Positions 1 to 4,469 of a DNA stretch of 7,945 bases are shown in pieces; positions within the stretch are counted from its first letter, which is position 1, and every line of letters begins with the position of its first letter. This DNA comes from an uncultured Eubacteriales bacterium (lineage in GTDB: Bacteria; Bacillota_A; Clostridia; Christensenellales; Aristaeellaceae), in NCBI GenBank assembly GCA_902766515.1, contig CACXEB010000102.1:1-7945 (forward strand), written 5' to 3'. The translations under genes and the position numbers were made by a program. Below the pieces are notes generated by a model. The model ran no database searches and was not told where the DNA came from. It worked only from the letters and a program-made list of their open reading frames with translations.

Positions 1-1
1 G

Positions 2-139
2 GACGGGCGCCTGGTGGAGACCGTCGAGCTCCCCGGCGAAGCCTTCTATGTCGGCGTCCAGTTCCATCCGGAATTCAAGAGCCGCCCCAACAAGCCCCAT
101 CCGCTGTTTGTCGGCTTCGTGAAAGCCGCGCTCCGCTGA
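2..139 (+). CDS. pyrG: CTP synthase, C-terminal end (partial, 5' end outside window)
   Basis: This is the last 45 codons of CTP synthase, which makes CTP from UTP, ATP and glutamine in the cytoplasm. The frame starting at base 2 is open from the window edge to a TGA at 137-139. The visible part is the end of the class I glutamine amidotransferase domain. It contains [20 protein letters not shown], in which the His and Glu of FHPEF are the second and third members of the Cys-His-Glu triad that frees ammonia from glutamine. The [10 protein letters not shown] stretch that follows is typical of PyrG, as opposed to other glutaminases such as CarA or GuaA. The C-terminus ([10 protein letters not shown]) ends where PyrG normally ends, so the gene is intact at this side. 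A hairpin 28 bases after the stop probably ends the transcript. Confidence 0.96.
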   Translation, partial: DGRLVETVELPGEAFYVGVQFHPEFKSRPNKPHPLFVGFVKAALR

Positions 140-167
140 TCGGCTTCCATCCATATCGTCCCAACTG

Positions 168-199
168 AAACAGGCGCCCCCTTCCGGCGGCGCCTGTTT
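168..199. terminator. Bidirectional terminator hairpin between pyrG and the convergent repressor operon
   Basis: An 11-bp perfect stem (AAACAGGCGCC at 168-178 with GGCGCCTGTTT at 189-199) encloses a 10-base loop. It lies 28 bases after the pyrG stop and 3 bases beyond the stop of the minus-strand Xre gene, so it can serve both. Because the stem begins with AAA and ends with TTT, each strand gives a GC-rich hairpin ending in a few U residues. The U tract is short in both directions, so termination efficiency is uncertain. Confidence 0.75.
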
Positions 200-202
200 G
201 CT

Positions 203-409
203 TCAGAAATAGAATACCTCTTCGAATCGCTTTTCCAGGGCGATGCACAGGATCAGCGCCAGCTTGGCGGTCGGGCTGAACTGCCCCGTTTCGATGGAGC
301 TGATCGTGTTGCGCGACACGCCGACCATCTCCGCCAGCTCCGACTGGGACAGCCCCTTCTCCGCCCGGATCTCCTTCAGCCTGTTTTTCAGGATCAGCTG
401 TTCGTCCAT
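203..409 (-). CDS. Xre/Cro-type helix-turn-helix repressor, 68 aa
   Basis: A small cytoplasmic DNA-binding protein that is essentially one Cro/C1-type helix-turn-helix domain. The helix-turn-helix spans about residues 20-41, with SQSELAEMVG as helix 2 and VSRNTISSIE as the recognition helix. FSPTAKLALILCIAL then forms the later helices, and the tail EEVFYF is common in short regulators of this family. The start is 12 bases after the stop of the membrane-protein gene on the same strand, and its own ribosome site (GGGGTGG) is poor, so translational coupling is likely. Pairing of a very short Xre regulator with a small membrane protein of the DUF6442 kind is common in Bacillota. I infer that it binds the three GCCAAG-N4-CTTGGC-like repeats upstream of the operon and represses its own promoter. 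The signal it responds to cannot be seen. Confidence 0.9.
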   Translation of the reverse strand: MDEQLILKNRLKEIRAEKGLSQSELAEMVGVSRNTISSIETGQFSPTAKLALILCIALEKRFEEVFYF

Positions 410-421
410 GCCGCCACCCCA

Positions 422-745
422 TCAGCGTCCTGCCAGCTGAAGGATCCACGCGACCAGGAACGCCGCCGCGGAGATCACATATACGACCGATATATACAGC
501 TCATGCCGTTTCCTCAGCTTCAGGTATTTGGAGATAAAGATCGTGGCGCATCCCGCCATGACGGCGAAAAAGATGCCGTTGTTCATCCGGTCATACGCCA
601 GCGCTTCCGCAACGGAGACCACCGCCAGCAGGCACACGGCGACCAGCCATCCCAGCAGGATACTCGCTTTGGACACCTCCAGGCTCGCGATATCTTGGCC
701 ACGGTTCTCCTGCTTGCTTTTCGCAAGGATCTCTTCTCTGTTCAT
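422..745 (-). CDS. Small three-helix membrane protein (DUF6442-like), first gene of the repressor operon
   Basis: A 107-residue integral membrane protein. A charged cytoplasmic head (MNREEILAKSKQENRGQD) precedes three hydrophobic segments at about residues 28-50, 56-73 and 84-104, with a KYLKLRKRHE positive loop between the second and third. The frame stays open upstream to 829, but the start chosen is ATG 745-743. A strong GAGGAGG (753-759) sits 7 bases before it, whereas the ATG at 751 is only 1 base from that site. The longer version would also run through the promoter and operators. The head sequence and layout resemble proteins I recall as DUF6442, which often precede a short Xre regulator, as here. 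The biochemical role is unknown. It could sense or modulate the repressor's signal at the membrane, but that is inference. Confidence 0.85.
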   Translation of the reverse strand: MNREEILAKSKQENRGQDIASLEVSKASILLGWLVAVCLLAVVSVAEALAYDRMNNGIFFAVMAGCATIFISKYLKLRKRHELYISVVYVISAAAFLVAWILQLAGR

Positions 746-752
746 TGTCATG

Positions 753-759
753 CCTCCTC
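753..759 (-). promoter_or_regulatory. Ribosome binding site that fixes the membrane-protein start
   Basis: On the minus strand GAGGAGG lies 7 bases before ATG 745-743. The in-frame ATG at 751-749 is too close to be used with it, so this site selects the MNREE start over the longer reading frame. Confidence 0.85.
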
Positions 760-764
760 GTTTT

Positions 765-780
765 GCCAAGTTTGCTTGGC
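765..780. promoter_or_regulatory. Operator O1 (perfect inverted repeat)
   Basis: GCCAAG-TTTG-CTTGGC is a perfect 6+4+6 inverted repeat just downstream of the predicted transcription start of the minus-strand operon and upstream of its ribosome site. It is the best of three related copies and probably binds a dimer of the operon's own Xre protein. Confidence 0.75.
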
Positions 781-788
781 ATATGCAC

Positions 789-817
789 ACTATAGCATTG
801 CCAAGTAAACTTGTCAA
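789..817 (-). promoter_or_regulatory. Promoter of the membrane protein/repressor operon
   Basis: On the minus strand a perfect TTGACA -35 (817-812), exactly 17 bases of spacer, and a TATAGT -10 (794-789) point at the operon. Transcription should begin near 782, leaving a leader of about 37 bases. Operator O2 covers most of the spacer and -35, and O1 and O3 flank it, so repressor binding would exclude RNA polymerase. Confidence 0.85.
800..815. promoter_or_regulatory. Operator O2 overlapping the -35 box
   Basis: GCCAAG-TAAA-CTTGTC matches O1 in 6 of 6 bases of the left half and 5 of 6 of the right half. Its core CAAGT-AA-ACTTG is itself palindromic. It overlaps the -35 element and spacer of the operon promoter. 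Confidence 0.72.
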
Positions 818-825
818 GCCTTTTT

Positions 826-841
826 GCAAAGTTTTCTTGGC
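826..841. promoter_or_regulatory. Operator O3 upstream of the -35 box
   Basis: GCAAAG-TTTT-CTTGGC is the third copy, with one mismatch in the left half and a perfect right half. It lies 9 bases upstream of the -35 box. The centres of O3 and O2 are 26 bp apart, and those of O2 and O1 are 35 bp apart. Confidence 0.68.
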
Positions 842-892
842 AAAAATCCGGAGGCACTGATCGCCGGACCGGCGGGAAGAAACATTTCCGTC

Positions 893-921
893 TTTTCAAA
901 AGTGCTGTTCCATGCTATATT
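893..921 (+). promoter_or_regulatory. Probable promoter of the DUF6273-like gene
   Basis: TTTTCA (893-898), a 17-base spacer and TATATT (916-921), preceded by TGC to give an extended -10 element. Transcription would begin near 928, about 68 bases before the ATG at 996. The -35 is only a partial match, so the call rests mainly on the -10. The rest of 842-995 shows only a short GC palindrome at 862-874. Confidence 0.5.
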
Positions 922-995
922 GACAGGGTCATCACACCTGCCCGGGAGATGCTCATCCGATCGACCGGAAACGCGGGATCAAGGAAGGTTTCGTC

Positions 996-3095
996 ATGGA
1001 AAGAAAATGGATTGCCGTCCTGCTGCTTGTCTGCCTGTTGGCTGGACCAGTCCGGGCGTCCGCCGCCGCGGAAGCGCTCGAGCGGGCGCAGTACGCGGAC
1101 TGGCTGTGGGAGCCGCAGGTATCCGCGGACGCGTCCCTGTCCACCGGCCAGGTGACCCAATGGGCCTGCGTCACATTCGGATCCTATCCGCAGACGGAGA
1201 TCATCCCCGCGCCCTCAGCGGCCGTGGATGACTACGCGGTGTGGGACGGGGACTACCTGATGGATCCGACGCTGTATGGGCATCTGATCAGGGCCAATTG
1301 GACGGACAACACCGCCGAAATCGACGGAGTGCGCTACCTGCGGATGAACCGGTCGGACGCCGTGAGCAGCGCCACCTTCCAGGAACAACGCGCAGGGCAC
1401 TACCGCTGGGTGGAGGACGACGAGTGGCATTATTTCCGCTTCGATCCCATCCGGTGGCGCGTGATCGCTCTCGAGGACGGCGCGGCCTGCCTGATGGCGG
1501 ACAGGCTGCTGGACTGCCAGCCGTGGGACGCGGCAGGCGGCCCGGTCAACTGGAGCGCCTCCACCGTCCGAAGCTGGCTGAACGGCTATCCGGCGGCAGA
1601 AAACGCCGCCGGGGTCGATTACCTGGGCAAGGGCTTCGCGGACATGGCGTTTACCGCCGCCGAGCGGACCGCCATCCTGTCCGCCCGCGTGGAAAACCGG
1701 CCGAACGCCCGGTACGGCACGGATTCCGGACCGGATACGGAGGACGCCGTGTTCCTGCTCTCCAACGACGAGGTCTTCAGCTCGGACGCCGCGGCGCGGA
1801 ACGGATTCTATGCCGCCAGCGGCCATGACGACCCGGCCAAGCGGTTCCGTGCCACCATGTACGCCAAGTGCCGGGGCACCTGGTGGTCGTCCGTCGACGG
1901 CTACCTGGGAAACAGCTTCTGGTTCATGCGCACCAGCGGATACAACCGGGAAAGCGTCACCTACATCTGTGATTTCGGTTATATCTACCAGCGGGGCACG
2001 ATCTTGACCTGCGAGGACGCCGGGGTCCTGCCGGCCCTCTGGATCGACCTGGATCAGGCGCAGCCCGCGCCGGCGGGCACCGTCTCCTCCCGGGATATCC
2101 TGGCGGGCGCTTCCCGGATCTCAGCGGAGGAAGATCCACGAAAAAAAGACAGGATCGTGAATCCTGCCGTCCGCCCGGATCCGGATGCCCCGGACGGGAA
2201 AGAAGTGACCTATGTCCTGGTCCGCTTCGGCAGCTATCCCCAGTCCGAAATCGTTCCGACGCCGGACGGGGCCACTGCGGGAAGCATCGTGGACGCGAAG
2301 CTGTATGAGGCGCTGGAGCATGCGGCATGGGACGGCGGCGAATGCGCCCTGGACGGCCGGCGTTATCTGCGCGTACTGACGGCCGGCCATCAGGACGGTC
2401 CGTCCGCCCGGTATTTCGCCTTTGAGCCGCTCCTATGGCGCGTGCTTGAAGTCCGGGACGGCACGGCGCTCCTGCTGGCCAATGCCGCGGTGGAATGCGC
2501 GCCGTTTCAGGCGGACCTCCGGGATGTCAGCTGGGACAGCTGCACCCTCCGCAGCTGGCTGAACGGGTACGGCGCGGAGGCCAATGCCTCCGGGATCGAT
2601 GATTCCGGCAGCGGAACCAGCTTCCTGGACCGGGCGTTTTCCGGTGAAGAGCAGGCAGCCATCCTGGCGGCGCCCGTCCGGAACGAGCCGAATTACTACT
2701 TCGGCATGGATTCGGGCGCCGGCACGATCGACCGGGTCTTCCTCCTGGCGGAATCCGAGCTGTTCATGCATGACAGCGCGGAGATCCACGGCTTCAGCCG
2801 GCGCGACGAAGTGGCGGACCGGGCGAAACAGTTCCGGCCGACGGATTACGCCCTGTGCCGGGGGGCCTGGCAAGCCTCGGACGGCCGCGGCAACGTCTTC
2901 TGGATCACCCGCACCACGGGCTATACCCACGAAAACGTGGTCTATGTGGACGAATCCGGCTATATGTACAACCGCGGCATCCTGGTGACCTGCAGTGACG
3001 CCGCCGTCATTCCGGCGATCGTCCTGGACCTGGACGCCGCCTGCTACGCGTATGCCGGGACATATACCGTCGGTGCGGCGTCGTGGGAGCAATAA
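996..3095 (+). CDS. Exported protein with two tandem DUF6273-like domains
   Basis: A 699-residue protein with a signal peptide: MERK, a hydrophobic core IAVLLLVCLLAG, and cleavage likely after RASA near residue 23. No lipobox, sortase signal or second membrane segment is seen, so it should be released or loosely held outside. The mature part is one domain present twice, at about residues 55-355 and 404-685, with a charged linker (EEDPRKKDR) between. Both copies share FGSYPQ(T/S)EI near the start, F(D/E)P(I/L)xWRV, TxRSWLNGY, (V/D)xVFLL(S/A), an FR(A/P)TxYAxCRG stretch, (R)T(S/T)GY and a closing (L/I)PA-hydrophobic-LD. These are hallmarks I recall for DUF6273, found on many Clostridia surface proteins and without a known activity. 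The layout faintly recalls C-type-lectin/formylglycine-enzyme-like folds, which I cannot verify. AAGGAAGG lies 7 bases before the ATG. The gene appears to be transcribed alone. Confidence 0.88.
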   Translation: MERKWIAVLLLVCLLAGPVRASAAAEALERAQYADWLWEPQVSADASLSTGQVTQWACVTFGSYPQTEIIPAPSAAVDDYAVWDGDYLMDPTLYGHLIRANWTDNTAEIDGVRYLRMNRSDAVSSATFQEQRAGHYRWVEDDEWHYFRFDPIRWRVIALEDGAACLMADRLLDCQPWDAAGGPVNWSASTVRSWLNGYPAAENAAGVDYLGKGFADMAFTAAERTAILSARVENRPNARYGTDSGPDTEDAVFLLSNDEVFSSDAAARNGFYAASGHDDPAKRFRATMYAKCRGTWWSSVDGYLGNSFWFMRTSGYNRESVTYICDFGYIYQRGTILTCEDAGVLPALWIDLDQAQPAPAGTVSSRDILAGASRISAEEDPRKKDRIVNPAVRPDPDAPDGKEVTYVLVRFGSYPQSEIVPTPDGATAGSIVDAKLYEALEHAAWDGGECALDGRRYLRVLTAGHQDGPSARYFAFEPLLWRVLEVRDGTALLLANAAVECAPFQADLRDVSWDSCTLRSWLNGYGAEANASGIDDSGSGTSFLDRAFSGEEQAAILAAPVRNEPNYYFGMDSGAGTIDRVFLLAESELFMHDSAEIHGFSRRDEVADRAKQFRPTDYALCRGAWQASDGRGNVFWITRTTGYTHENVVYVDESGYMYNRGILVTCSDAAVIPAIVLDLDAACYAYAGTYTVGAASWEQ

Positions 3096-3113
3096 GCGGC
3101 AGTACAAGACAAT

Positions 3114-3159
3114 ACAAAGGCGCGAAGGCATCCATTTCCGTGATGTCCCGCGCCTTTGT
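3114..3159. terminator. Long-stem hairpin after the DUF6273-like gene, probably shared with the convergent gene
   Basis: ACAAAGGCGCG (3114-3124) pairs perfectly with CGCGCCTTTGT (3149-3159) over 11 bp, across a 24-base loop that can itself pair weakly. It starts 18 bases after the stop at 3095. U-rich bases follow on both strands (TTTGTTATG on plus, TTTGTATTGTCTTG on minus), so it may end the convergent 3203-3628 transcript too. Confidence 0.65.
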
Positions 3160-3202
3160 TATGTCCGCGTGATCAGCGCCGCGCGGGGGAACCCCTGTCC
3201 GG

Positions 3203-3628
3203 TCAGCGTTTCCCCTGCTCTGCCAGCCGCGCAAGCGCCGCCAGGCTTTTCGACAGCTCGATCGCCTCCTCCGGCACCGCTACGATCTCCCCCGCGCTCA
3301 CGACGCAGTGTTCGATCGGCGCGTGCTGAGGCATCGTCCGCTCCATCTCGTGCCGGATATAGTGCAGCTGCGTGCAGTGCGGCGAGCGGTCCACCGATGC
3401 GAAAACCAGGCTTTCCACCTGCCCCGTGCCGAGGATCGCCAGAAGCTTTGCCACCGCCATATTGATATGCGTTGTCTCCAGGCAGAGGGAATACACCTGG
3501 TCGGCGTTTTCCGCCAGCCGCCCGAAGGCCTCCGGCCACACCCGGGGCAGGCAGGCGCCTGCCACCAGCACGCGCCCCCTGACGGAATAGATATTCGTTT
3601 CCATCAAACGAAGGATTTCCCTGCTCAT
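3203..3628 (-). CDS. Conserved-looking protein of unknown function, Cys/His-rich, 141 aa
   Basis: I do not recognise a named family with confidence. The 141-residue product has no signal peptide or membrane segment, so it should be cytoplasmic. It reads as a folded alpha/beta protein: a short strand (RGRVLVAGACLP), a helix ending NADQVYSLCLETTHINMAVAKLLA, a strand with LVFASVDRSPHC followed by TQLHYIRHEMERTM, a strand EHCVVSAGEIVAV, and a C-terminal helix. Four Cys (26, 49, 85, 108) and several His (54, 84, 89, 93, 102, 107) are concentrated around the central motif SPHCTQLHY, so metal or cofactor binding is possible but unproven. I recall similar SPHCxQLH sequences among clostridial redox-associated hypotheticals; that is memory, not a search. 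The ribosome site (GGGGGAGA, about 10 bases before the ATG) is moderate. It could be cotranscribed with prdX, 162 bases upstream, as no terminator is evident between them. Confidence 0.72.
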   Translation of the reverse strand: MSREILRLMETNIYSVRGRVLVAGACLPRVWPEAFGRLAENADQVYSLCLETTHINMAVAKLLAILGTGQVESLVFASVDRSPHCTQLHYIRHEMERTMPQHAPIEHCVVSAGEIVAVPEEAIELSKSLAALARLAEQGKR

Positions 3629-3648
3629 TTGTGATCTTCTCCCCCAGA

Positions 3649-3660
3649 CCCGGCGCCGGG
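3649..3660. repeat. 12-bp perfect GC palindrome upstream of the 141-aa gene
   Basis: CCCGGCGCCGGG is fully self-complementary and lies just upstream of the ribosome site of the minus-strand 141-residue gene. It could be an operator half-pair or chance in GC-rich DNA. Nothing else is evident in the 162-base gap 3629-3790. Confidence 0.35.
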
Positions 3661-3790
3661 ACTTTCACAGAGATGGGCAGGTCGGACAGGACGAACGCGG
3701 TCAGGCTCCCCCCGGACCGGTTTCACACTGCCTTTCCCGCGCGCTCAGGCATTCCTCTCCATGGATATCGTCATCAGGCCGGACCTTATC

Positions 3791-4273
3791 TCAGATGTCC
3801 ACGATGTGCACCGTATTCCCGTGCTCGCTGATCAGCTGCGCGATGTCTGCCGCCTTCAGCCAGACCGTCGCGGTGTTGTCATTGGGATGCACCCCGGCCA
3901 GACCGTCGCCGAAAGCGGCGTCCAGGTACAGCGTCACCTTCCGCTCCTCATCGCTCAGAAGCCCTAGCGGCGTGACCGCGCCGGGGATCAGGCCCATGAT
4001 GCTCATCAGGTCCTCCGCGGAAGCAAACGACAGGTTGCGCAGCTGGTGTTTTTTCCTGAATTCCTTCAGGTCCACCCGCTTGTCGCCCCTGACCGTGATC
4101 AGGTAATAATTCTTCTTTTTGTCGTCCCGGACGAACAGGTTTTTTGCGTCGCGGTCCGGATACGGCAGCGCTACGGCATCCAGCTCCTCCATATTGAAGA
4201 CCGCCTCGTGCTCCGTGACCTCGTACTGAACGCCATGTTTCGTCAGGTACTCATATGTCTCCTGTTTCGTCAT
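3791..4273 (-). CDS. prdX: Prolyl-tRNA deacylase, free-standing editing domain (PrdX/ProX family)
   Basis: A 160-residue, single-domain YbaK-fold protein of the type that hydrolyses mischarged Ala-tRNA(Pro), cleaning up after prolyl-tRNA synthetase in the cytoplasm. The family signature is complete: DAKNLFVRD with the conserved catalytic Lys at residue 44, a strand YYLITVRGDKRVDLKEF, LSFASAEDLM, the substrate-pocket loop GLIPGAVTPLGL (GxxxP at residues 98-102), and HPNDNTATVWL (129-139). The length equals that of stand-alone PrdX proteins, so it is not a fragment of ProS. The ATG at 4273 follows AAGGGGGG (4280-4287) with a 6-base gap. A promoter with a 17-base spacer sits just upstream, giving a very short leader. 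It is divergent from the flavoprotein gene, with no obvious functional tie. Proteins of this family are sometimes annotated simply as aminoacyl-tRNA deacylase or YbaK/EbsC protein. Confidence 0.93.
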   Translation of the reverse strand: MTKQETYEYLTKHGVQYEVTEHEAVFNMEELDAVALPYPDRDAKNLFVRDDKKKNYYLITVRGDKRVDLKEFRKKHQLRNLSFASAEDLMSIMGLIPGAVTPLGLLSDEERKVTLYLDAAFGDGLAGVHPNDNTATVWLKAADIAQLISEHGNTVHIVDI

Positions 4274-4298
4274 GCCGATCCCCCCTTGGTCGAATGAT

Positions 4299-4327
4299 AT
4301 TGTACATTGAAACCGCCGTCATGGCAA
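4299..4327 (-). promoter_or_regulatory. Promoter of prdX
   Basis: On the minus strand TTGCCA (4327-4322), 17 bases of spacer and TACAAT (4304-4299). Transcription should begin near 4292, about 19 bases before the start codon and just upstream of the ribosome site. Confidence 0.75.
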
Positions 4328-4344
4328 GAGGCATAAAGATTTCC

Positions 4345-4360
4345 ATGTCTGTATGTCTGT
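4345..4360. repeat. Tandem 8-bp direct repeat between divergent promoters
   Basis: ATGTCTGT occurs twice back to back (4345-4352 and 4353-4360), between the prdX promoter and the flavoprotein promoter. It is about 60-75 bases upstream of the predicted flavoprotein transcription start, a usual position for an activator site. It may also be chance. Confidence 0.4.
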
Positions 4361-4383
4361 TCAACAAGCGACGCGGCTGACGC

Positions 4384-4412
4384 TTGACAGGCTTCGTATC
4401 CCGTGGTAAAAT
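4384..4412 (+). promoter_or_regulatory. Strong promoter of the flavoprotein gene
   Basis: A perfect TTGACA -35 (4384-4389), a 17-base spacer and TAAAAT -10 (4407-4412), preceded by TGG to give an extended -10. Transcription should begin near 4419, leaving a leader of about 51 bases. This is the closest match to consensus on the plus strand of the window. Confidence 0.85.
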
Positions 4413-4422
4413 ATGGTAAAAT
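4404..4422 (+). repeat. Direct repeat overlapping the -10 box, 10-bp period
   Basis: TGGTAAAAT occurs at 4404-4412 and again at 4414-4422, one helical turn apart. The first copy contains the -10 element and the second spans the transcription start. It could be a regulator site on one face of the helix or a duplicated -10. Confidence 0.5.
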
Positions 4423-4426
4423 TATA

Positions 4427-4448
4427 TGGAAAAATTTCTATTTTTCCA
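4427..4448 (+). promoter_or_regulatory. Leader hairpin or palindrome before the flavoprotein ribosome site
   Basis: TGGAAAAAT (4427-4435) and ATTTTTCCA (4440-4448) form a 9-bp perfect stem with a 4-base loop (TTCT). It lies within the predicted leader and ends 6 bases before the AAAGGAG site. It could stabilise the message or act as an operator downstream of the start. It is too AT-rich to be a convincing terminator. Confidence 0.5.
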
Positions 4449-4454
4449 GACATG

Positions 4455-4461
4455 AAAGGAG
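4455..4461 (+). promoter_or_regulatory. Ribosome binding site that fixes the flavoprotein start
   Basis: AAAGGAG with an 8-base gap to ATG 4470. The frame is open further upstream to ATG 4413, but that codon lies within the promoter and lacks a ribosome site, and starting there would put 19 non-hydrophobic residues before the signal peptide. Confidence 0.85.
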
Positions 4462-4469
4462 CACATCGT

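Noticed and set aside
746..829. N-terminal extension of the small membrane protein (28 more codons)
   Set aside because: The extension would be translated from promoter and operator DNA, and the GAGGAGG site fits only the internal ATG at 745.
862..874. CGCCGG-A-CCGGCG palindrome
   Set aside because: It is short and GC-rich in GC-rich DNA, with a single-base centre and no clear link to a promoter; chance is likely.
920..925. TTGACA as a -35 box before the DUF6273-like gene
   Set aside because: No -10-like hexamer lies 16-18 bases downstream; the extended -10 at 916-921 is the better choice.
1215..1826. Open frames on the minus strand and in the second plus-strand frame within the DUF6273-like gene
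   Set aside because: Composition-driven shadows. The 996-3095 frame carries repeated domain motifs and a signal peptide.
3159..3668. A 169-codon minus-strand frame overlapping the 141-aa gene
   Set aside because: It is rich in Gly, Arg and Ala with no plausible secondary structure. The overlapping frame 3203-3628 gives a balanced, folded-looking protein with its own ribosome site.
4413..4469. N-terminal extension of the flavoprotein (19 more codons)
   Set aside because: It overlaps the -10 region, lacks a ribosome site and would bury the signal peptide behind a non-hydrophobic stretch.
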